NCBI GenBank assembly: GCA_019236085.1
Contig: JAFAJR010000365.1
Coordinates: 1-10,403 of the forward strand
Origin: Candidatus Dormiibacterota bacterium
Lineage (GTDB): Bacteria; Chloroflexota; Dormibacteria; Aeolococcales; Aeolococcaceae
Length of the DNA stretch: 10,403 bases
Direction: 5' to 3'
Each line of letters begins with the position of its first letter. Within the stretch, counting starts at the first letter, position 1. Positions 5,975 through 10,403 of the stretch are shown piece by piece. Below the pieces are notes generated by a model that saw only the letters and a list, made by a program, of their open reading frames with translations, had not been told where the DNA came from and searched no databases. The translations under genes were made by a program, and so were the position numbers.

Positions 5975-6925
5975 GTGGCTGGTCGCAACCGTCTGCGCCG
6001 CTCGGTTCTGGCCGTTCCTGGCAGCAACCCCAGGATGATGGAGAAGGCCGCAGCCAGCGCTGCGGACGAGGTGTTCCTCGACCTGGAGGATGCCTGCGCG
6101 CCGCTGGAGAAGCCTGCGGCGAGGGCCAAGGTGGTGGAGGCGCTGCGCTCGCACGACTGGCGGGGCAAGACGCGGGTGGTGCGCATCAACCAGGTGACGT
6201 CAGCCTTCGCTCTGGACGACCTGCGCGAGGTGGTGACCGGCGCGGGCGGCGCCCTCGACTGCATCATGGTTCCCAAGGTCCGCAACGCCGGCGACGTCGC
6301 GTTCGTCGACCGGGCGCTGCTGCAGCTGGAGCAGACGCTCGGCCTCGAAGCCGGCTCGATCGGCATCGAGGCGCAGATCGAAGACGCAGAGGGGCTGATG
6401 CGCGCCGAGGAGATCGCCTTCGCCAGCCAGCGGCTGGAGACCATCACCTATGGGCCCGCCGACTTCTCGGCGTCGATGCAGCTGCCGTCGCTGACAGTCG
6501 CCAACACCTACAACTATCCCGGCGACATCTTCCACTACGTGCTGTTCAAGCTGGCGGTCGCCGCCCGCGCGGCAGGCCTGCAGGTGATCGACGGCCCCTA
6601 TCTGCTGATACGCGACATCGAGGGCTTTCGCGACGCGGCGTCGCGTGCCGCCGCGCTGGGCTACGACGGCAAATGGGTGCTGCACCCCGGCCAGATCGAG
6701 CCGGCAAATCAGGTGTTCACCCCGTCCCAGGCTGATTTTGACAAAGCTGTCCGCATCCTGGAGGCCTACAAGCAGGCCACCGAGGTCGACCGCCGCGGTG
6801 CCGTGATGCTTGGCGACGAGATGATCGACGAGGCCTCGCGCAAGATGGCGCAGCAGTTCGTCATGCGCGGCAGCGCCGCGGGCCTCAAGCCGTCGCGCTA
6901 CTCGGAGGAAGCGGCAGCCGGCTGA
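5975..6925 (+). CDS. HpcH/HpaI-CitE family CoA-ester lyase (malyl-CoA/citramalyl-CoA lyase-like)
   Basis: The 316-residue product is a TIM-barrel lyase of the CitE/malyl-CoA lyase group, which split or form acyl-CoA esters such as malyl-CoA (glyoxylate + acetyl-CoA) with a Mg2+ ion. Visible marks are RRSVLAVPGSNPRMMEKA at the N-terminus, FLDLEDACAP (35-43), RINQ (Arg70, matching the substrate Arg of the family), the metal-ligand pair Glu136 (EAQIEDAEG) and Asp163 (YGPADFSASM), and KWVLHPGQIEPANQVFTPS (233-251). The GDEMID segment near 280-285 fits the place of the Asp contributed to a neighbour subunit in malyl-CoA lyases. Length matches the single-domain lyases. Exact substrate (malyl-, methylmalyl- or citramalyl-CoA) cannot be set from sequence. 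It is second in a two-gene unit. Its last 41 bp overlap the end of the convergent methyltransferase gene. Confidence 0.88.
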   Translation: MAGRNRLRRSVLAVPGSNPRMMEKAAASAADEVFLDLEDACAPLEKPAARAKVVEALRSHDWRGKTRVVRINQVTSAFALDDLREVVTGAGGALDCIMVPKVRNAGDVAFVDRALLQLEQTLGLEAGSIGIEAQIEDAEGLMRAEEIAFASQRLETITYGPADFSASMQLPSLTVANTYNYPGDIFHYVLFKLAVAARAAGLQVIDGPYLLIRDIEGFRDAASRAAALGYDGKWVLHPGQIEPANQVFTPSQADFDKAVRILEAYKQATEVDRRGAVMLGDEMIDEASRKMAQQFVMRGSAAGLKPSRYSEEAAAG

Positions 6926-7676
6926 CCACGCGCGGCGCCTCCAGCGGGTCGGTGCCGGTTGCTCGGAACTCGTCGCAACGCCGGCGCGCGAGCTCCACCG
7001 CGCGCCGGTCCAGGTCCGCTCCGACGAACACACAGCCGGCCCGCAGCGCTGCAACAGCCGACGAACCGCTGCCGCAGAAGGGGTCGCAGACCACGTAGCC
7101 AGGCTCCGCGCTGGCGCTCAGCATTCGCTCGAACAGCGCCACCGGCTTCTGCGTCGGATAGGCCGCCCTGCGGATGCGGGGAATGGCCCACACGTCGACC
7201 AGGTCCCGGCGGCTGATCTTCCGCCGTCCCTTGCTGGCGAAAACGATGTGCTCATGGCGGCGGCGGAAATAGTGCCCCATACCCAGGTGCACCTTGTCCC
7301 ACACGATGACGCCCTTGACGTCGAACTGCGCGCGCATCAGCGCTCCGAGCGTGAGCAAGGAGAAGCTGTCGAACATCACGTAGATGTGCCGGTCCCGGCG
7401 CAGCACCCGGTGGCACTCGCGAAGCAGGTCGACGAACGTCTCCGGGTCGTCGTGGAACTCGCTGAACCAGCGGGTGTTCTCCGCGCTGCCATAGCGCCCG
7501 ACGATGCGGCCGTGCCCGAAACGCATGTGCTGGTTCATGCCGGAGTAGGCGGGATCCGTGACCACCAGGTCCACCGACTGCTCCGGCAACGAGCGCAGGA
7601 AGGCGATGCAGTCAGCGGCGCGGATGTCGACGTCGCCTGCAGGCAGAGTTGTGGCGACGGCGCTCAGCGGCGGCAC
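6885..7676 (-). CDS. Site-specific DNA methyltransferase (N4-cytosine/N6-adenine type), orphan
   Basis: The protein is about 263 residues and transfers methyl from S-adenosylmethionine to an exocyclic amino group in DNA. Motif order is that of the beta group: catalytic motif IV TDPAYSGMN (DPAY at 41-44, a variant of DPPY) comes first, then a middle recognition region, then YPTQKPVALFERML (173-186), and last the SAM site DPFCGSGSSAVAA (198-210) with the acidic GADLD. The frame is open to GTG at 7718, but I chose GTG at 7676: it has a TAGAGT box seven bases upstream, and the extra residues carry no family sequence. No restriction endonuclease or specificity gene is next to it, so it is probably an orphan methylase acting in gene regulation or protection. 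It overlaps the CoA lyase end by 41 bp. Target sequence and base are unknown. Confidence 0.88.
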   Translation of the reverse strand: MPPLSAVATTLPAGDVDIRAADCIAFLRSLPEQSVDLVVTDPAYSGMNQHMRFGHGRIVGRYGSAENTRWFSEFHDDPETFVDLLRECHRVLRRDRHIYVMFDSFSLLTLGALMRAQFDVKGVIVWDKVHLGMGHYFRRRHEHIVFASKGRRKISRRDLVDVWAIPRIRRAAYPTQKPVALFERMLSASAEPGYVVCDPFCGSGSSAVAALRAGCVFVGADLDRRAVELARRRCDEFRATGTDPLEAPRVVSRLPLPPSSATA

Positions 7677-7683
7677 TGCGGCA

Positions 7684-7689
7684 ACTCTA
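7684..7689 (-). promoter_or_regulatory. Leaderless-type -10 box of the methyltransferase gene
   Basis: TAGAGT on the minus strand (preceded by GA) fits TANNNT and ends seven bases before GTG at 7676. This places the transcription start at the start codon and is the main support for this start over GTG 7718. No clear -35 is present. Confidence 0.4.
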
Positions 7690-7704
7690 TCGTGATCGCT
7701 ATCG
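7687..7704. repeat. Short direct repeat in the divergent methyltransferase/dehydrogenase spacer
   Basis: CTATCG-TGATCG-CTATCG: two identical hexamers 12 bp apart with a related hexamer between. It overlaps the methyltransferase -10 box and lies about 20 bp before the dehydrogenase -10 box. It could be an operator for the divergent pair, but is short enough to be chance. Confidence 0.35.
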
Positions 7705-7723
7705 CCGTGCTCGGCCACAGGGC

Positions 7724-7729
7724 TAGACT
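7724..7729 (+). promoter_or_regulatory. Leaderless-type -10 box of the acyl-CoA dehydrogenase gene
   Basis: TAGACT ends six bases before the ATG at 7736, the same geometry as at 5529-5534. No Shine-Dalgarno sequence lies before this ATG, which fits a leaderless mRNA. No good -35 is visible. Confidence 0.45.
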
Positions 7730-7735
7730 CTGGCC

Positions 7736-8899
7736 ATGGCGCTGGACATGACCACGGAGCAGCGCGAGATCGTCGGGATGGTCCGCGATTTCGTGGAGCG
7801 CGAGATCATCCCTGTGGCCCACCAGCTCGACCACGACGACACCTATCCCGCCGACATCGTCGCGCACATGAAGGAGCTGGGCTTCTTCGGCTTCGCCATC
7901 GCCGAGGAATACGGCGGCAGCGGCCTCGACTACGAGACCTACGCGATGGTGTGCGAGGAGATCGCCCGCGGCTGGATGTCGATCACCGGCATCATCAACA
8001 CGCACTTCATCGTCTCGTTTCTCATCGAGAAGTACGGCACCGACGAGCAGAAGCAACGGTTCCTGCCGAAGATGGCCACCGGCGAGCAGCACGGCGGCTT
8101 CTCCATGAGCGAGCCCAACTGCGGCAGCGACGTGCAGGCGATCCAGACGCGCGCCATCCGCGACGACGGCGAGTACGTCATCAACGGCACCAAGATGTGG
8201 GCCACCAACGGCGAGCACGCGACAGTTGTGGCAACGCTTGTCAAGACCGACCCGGAGGCCACGCCGCCGCATCGCGGCATGTCGTGCATCCTCGCCGAGA
8301 AGCAGTACGCGGGCTTCTCTGCCAGCCGTCACATCGAGAAGCTCGGCTACAAGGGTGTGGAGACGACGGAGCTCGTCTTCGACAACAACCGTCAGCCGGC
8401 TGCCAACCTGCTCGGCGGGGTCGAGGGCCAGGGGTTCAAACAGATGATGGCGGCGATCGAGGTGGGGCGCGTCAACGTCGCTGCTCGCGGCGTCGGCGTC
8501 GCGCAGCGCGCGTTCGAGCTGGCCATCGAGTACGCGCAGCAGCGCCACGCCTTCGGCGTGCCCATCGCCCAGCACGAGGCCATCCAGTTCAAGCTGGCCG
8601 ACATGGCGACCAAGATCGAGGCGGCGCGGCTGCTCACCAACTACGCGGCGCGCAAGAAGGACGCCGGAGACCGTGCCGACGTCGAAGCCGGCATGGCCAA
8701 GCTCTTCGCCACCGAGACGTGCATGGAAGTCGTGACCGACGCAATGCGTGTGCACGGCGGCTACGGCTTCTCCAAGGAGTACGTCATCGAGCAGCTCTAC
8801 CGCGACGCGCCGCTCCTGATCATCGGCGAGGGGACCAGCGAGATACAGCGTCTGATCATCGCCAAGGGACTGCTGGAGCGCCACCGCCTCAAGAGCTGA
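7736..8899 (+). CDS. Acyl-CoA dehydrogenase (FAD-dependent)
   Basis: The 387-residue product oxidises an acyl-CoA at the alpha-beta carbons to the enoyl-CoA, passing electrons to ETF. All three domains are present: N-terminal helices (about 1-120, with LGFFGFAIAEEYGGSGLDY), the central beta domain (about 121-225, with FSMSEPNCGSDV and VINGTKMWATNG binding FAD and substrate), and the C-terminal helical domain. The last includes AYxxQRxxFG-like EYAQQRHAFGVPI (265-277), HGGYGFSKEY (340-349) and the catalytic base Glu365 in IGEGTSEIQ, the place used by short/medium-chain and branched-chain enzymes. Length is typical, so it is not the larger methylsuccinyl-CoA type. Chain length or branch preference cannot be told. 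It diverges from the methyltransferase gene and may be transcribed alone. The CoA lyase upstream could serve the same catabolic route; this is inference. Confidence 0.95.
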   Translation: MALDMTTEQREIVGMVRDFVEREIIPVAHQLDHDDTYPADIVAHMKELGFFGFAIAEEYGGSGLDYETYAMVCEEIARGWMSITGIINTHFIVSFLIEKYGTDEQKQRFLPKMATGEQHGGFSMSEPNCGSDVQAIQTRAIRDDGEYVINGTKMWATNGEHATVVATLVKTDPEATPPHRGMSCILAEKQYAGFSASRHIEKLGYKGVETTELVFDNNRQPAANLLGGVEGQGFKQMMAAIEVGRVNVAARGVGVAQRAFELAIEYAQQRHAFGVPIAQHEAIQFKLADMATKIEAARLLTNYAARKKDAGDRADVEAGMAKLFATETCMEVVTDAMRVHGGYGFSKEYVIEQLYRDAPLLIIGEGTSEIQRLIIAKGLLERHRLKS

Positions 8900-8955
8900 G
8901 TAGCGCACGTAACCAGCCGAGATCGCAGCACGTTCTGGGGTCCAGCAACGAACCT

Positions 8956-8962
8956 GAGGTGG
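8956..8962 (+). promoter_or_regulatory. Ribosome binding site of the serpin gene
   Basis: GAGGTGG lies six bases before the ATG at 8969 and supports that start. The 69-bp spacer after the dehydrogenase shows no clear terminator hairpin and no convincing promoter, so read-through from the dehydrogenase gene is possible. Confidence 0.6.
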
Positions 8963-8968
8963 ACTGGC

Positions 8969-10315
8969 ATGGACGGGATACCACGGCGCGGCAGTACGGC
9001 GCTGAGAGTCTTCGCAGTCGTCACCGCGAGCGCGGCAGTGGCGCTCACCACAGCATGTGGCGCCGCCTCACACCCGGCGCCGTCGCACACTCCAACCGCA
9101 ACGGCGACCCCCACAACCACACCGGCGACGACCGACCTGCTGGCCGGGATCACTGTCAGTCCCTCCGAGGTGCAGGCTGCCGCCGCCCATGGCAACGCGC
9201 TCACGATCGACATGCTGCAGCAGCTGGAACTGGCCAATCCCGGCACCAACTTCGTCGACTCCGCCTACAGCCTTGCGACGGCGCTGGCGATGCTGGAGCT
9301 GGGCGCGCGGGGAGACACCGCCAACCAGATCGCCACCGGGCTGCACGACGCAGGCGTCAGCGCAGAGCAGCAGGCGGCGGCCTGGCGGCAGCTCGACGCG
9401 TCGCTGCTGGCGACCGCGACCGCCGGCGGCATCTCGCTCGACGTGAGCAACGCCCTGTGGCTGCAGAAAGGGCTGCCCGTCGACCCCTCGTTTCTTGACA
9501 CACTCGTCAAGAACTTCGCAGCGCCCTCGACCCAGGTGGACTTCAGCGGCGATCCTCAGGGGGCGGCGGGGCTGATCAACAACTGGGTGAGCCAGGCCAC
9601 CCAGGGTCACATCCCCACCCTCGTGGCGCCCGGGGACATCCAGGGTCTCCTCTTCGCCCTGGCCGACGCTATCTACTTCGACGCGACGTGGCAATACCAG
9701 TTCATCGTGAACTTCACTAGCGACGGCACCTTCTACCGCGCGGATGACAGCACGGTGTCCACGCCGCTCATGCACAGCGACGACCCGCTGCCCCTCACGA
9801 CATACAGCGGGAACGGTGTGACCGCTGTCGAGCTTCCCTACGTCGGAGGCCACTACGTTGCGGATGTCCTCATGCCCACGTCGCAACCCATCGCGTCGTT
9901 CGTGAGCGGCCTGACGACCGAGTCGCTCGCCGGCATCGAGCAGGACCTCACCGCGGCCCAGGTGGTGCTCACCCTGCCCAAGTTCAACATCTCGAGCCAG
10001 CTACAGCTCTCGACTCTGCTCACATCCCTCGGCATGACCGACGCCTTTGGCGGCGCGGCCGACTTCAGCGGGATCGACGGCCGCACGGACCTCCACCTGG
10101 GACTGGCCAAACAGGACGCGACCATGCAGGTGGACGAGGTCGGCACGACCGCGACTGCCGCCACCATCGTCGGCGGCCTCGGCGGCGCGGGCGGCCCGAT
10201 CCAGACAGTCAACGTCGTCATCAACCATCCCTTCCTCTTCCTCATCCGCGACCTCAGCTCCGGCGCGATCGTCTTCACGGCCGAGGTGACCGACCCCAGC
10301 GCAACCGCTTCCTGA
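8969..10315 (+). CDS. Serpin-family serine protease inhibitor, predicted secreted lipoprotein
   Basis: The 448-residue product starts with a basic N-terminus, a hydrophobic stretch (about 11-26) and a lipobox-like L26-T-T-A-C30, so it is probably exported and lipid-anchored at Cys30; Thr at -3 is unusual, leaving the anchor less sure. A Thr/Pro/Ala-rich linker (about 33-55) follows. The serpin fold spans about 68-443: DSAYSLATALAMLELGARG (97-115), INNWVSQATQGHI (203-215), ADAIYFDATW (232-241), LTLPKF (334-339), hinge EVGTTATAAT (390-399) and the signature NHPFLFLI (419-426). The hinge, with Gly and small residues, is the inhibitory type, so it probably traps a protease by loop insertion. Counting from the hinge puts P1-P1' near Gly406-Ala407 in a very Gly-rich loop, hinting at proteases that accept small residues. 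Target unknown; it may protect the cell surface from its own or foreign proteases. Confidence 0.92.
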   Translation: MDGIPRRGSTALRVFAVVTASAAVALTTACGAASHPAPSHTPTATATPTTTPATTDLLAGITVSPSEVQAAAAHGNALTIDMLQQLELANPGTNFVDSAYSLATALAMLELGARGDTANQIATGLHDAGVSAEQQAAAWRQLDASLLATATAGGISLDVSNALWLQKGLPVDPSFLDTLVKNFAAPSTQVDFSGDPQGAAGLINNWVSQATQGHIPTLVAPGDIQGLLFALADAIYFDATWQYQFIVNFTSDGTFYRADDSTVSTPLMHSDDPLPLTTYSGNGVTAVELPYVGGHYVADVLMPTSQPIASFVSGLTTESLAGIEQDLTAAQVVLTLPKFNISSQLQLSTLLTSLGMTDAFGGAADFSGIDGRTDLHLGLAKQDATMQVDEVGTTATAATIVGGLGGAGGPIQTVNVVINHPFLFLIRDLSSGAIVFTAEVTDPSATAS

Positions 10316-10328
10316 ACCGAACGCTTGG

Positions 10329-10403
10329 CTAGGTCGCGAGGCGCTGCCGCATCACGCGCACGGCCTCCGCGCTGCTGTCGATGAGCAGGAACCGCCTGCC
10401 CAG
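10329..10403 (-). CDS. C-terminal fragment of a probable DNA methyltransferase (cut by window edge)
   Basis: The minus strand encodes 24 residues and a TAG stop, reading LGRRFLLIDSSAEAVRVMRQ and then RLAT. This closely resembles the end of beta-order DNA methyltransferases, in which the SAM site is followed by a strand such as 'LGRRFIGIDLSPEAV' and a final helix. The acidic Asp after FLLI would bind the SAM ribose. Only the tail is visible, so a different Rossmann-fold methyltransferase is possible. It is convergent with the serpin gene, 13 bp between stops, without a hairpin terminator between them. Confidence 0.6.
   Translation of the reverse strand: MGRRFLLIDSSAEAVRVMRQRLAT

Noticed and set aside
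7677..7718. Upstream GTG at 7718 as the methyltransferase start
   Set aside because: No ribosome binding site or -10 box at the right distance, and the extra 14 residues have no family sequence; GTG 7676 has a well-placed -10 box.
7664..8908. 414-codon minus-strand open frame opposite the acyl-CoA dehydrogenase
   Set aside because: The plus strand encodes a complete dehydrogenase with catalytic Glu; the antisense translation is low-complexity and His/Leu/Val-rich, a codon-bias shadow.
8969..9058. Twin-arginine (Tat) signal on the serpin because of Arg6-Arg7
   Set aside because: The residues after RR (GST) do not fit the Tat consensus, and the lipobox-like cysteine fits Sec-dependent lipoprotein export better.
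7951..9498. 515-codon plus-strand frame covering most of the dehydrogenase and the serpin N-terminus
   Set aside because: It is a shifted frame across two well-supported genes, Arg/Ala-rich, with no ribosome binding site or motif.
10316..10328. Terminator between the serpin and the right-edge gene
   Set aside because: The 13-bp gap has no inverted repeat or T-tract.

Overview
This is a GC-rich bacterial window with tightly packed genes on both strands. The coding style is that of a high-GC soil bacterium: strong G/C at third codon positions, GTG starts, apparently leaderless genes with a TANNNT box six or seven bases before the start codon, and an ECF-type sigma gene coupled to an alkyltransferase gene. 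Actinobacteria fit best. A high-GC relative such as a Dormibacterota or Chloroflexota lineage cannot be excluded. No rRNA, tRNA, CRISPR array, transposase or prophage gene was seen. Bases 1-121 hold no gene I can support.

Left half (122-5500). A small orphan gene on the plus strand (122-376) meets, one base away, the end of a five-gene minus-strand cluster. In transcription order the cluster is: a Upf1-like SF1 helicase with a zinc ribbon and an arginine-rich tail; a glutaredoxin-fold/PDZ fusion that lacks the redox cysteines; a short sigma-70 family factor; an O6-alkylguanine-DNA alkyltransferase (Ogt/MGMT type) with an intact active site; and a HicB-like/DinB-like protein of unknown function. 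Gaps are 3 nt, 36 nt, a 4-nt ATGA overlap and 22 nt, so one transcript from a sigma70-like promoter at 5472-5500 is plausible. The probable theme is nucleic-acid maintenance under stress, with direct reversal of alkylation damage as the one secure activity.

Middle (5541-6925). Transcribed away from the helicase is a two-gene plus-strand unit: a small Cys/His-motif protein of unknown function and, 2 nt later, a CitE/malyl-CoA-lyase family enzyme. The lyase gene overlaps by 41 bp the end of a minus-strand, orphan, beta-order DNA methyltransferase gene (6885-7676).

Right part (7674-10403). The methyltransferase and a plus-strand acyl-CoA dehydrogenase gene diverge from a 59-nt spacer holding two outward-facing -10 boxes and a short direct repeat. 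The CoA lyase and the dehydrogenase both point to acyl-CoA carbon metabolism, but no full pathway is visible. Next comes a secreted lipoprotein of the serpin family with an inhibitory-type hinge and a glycine-rich reactive loop. At the right edge, running toward the serpin, are the last 24 codons of a minus-strand gene that resemble the C-terminus of another DNA methyltransferase.

Nothing here is a clear complete novel system. The points most worth a second look are the redox-dead glutaredoxin-PDZ fusion inside a helicase/sigma/alkyltransferase cluster, the bacterial lipoprotein serpin, the Arg9 tails of the helicase, and the two methyltransferase genes without a visible restriction partner.
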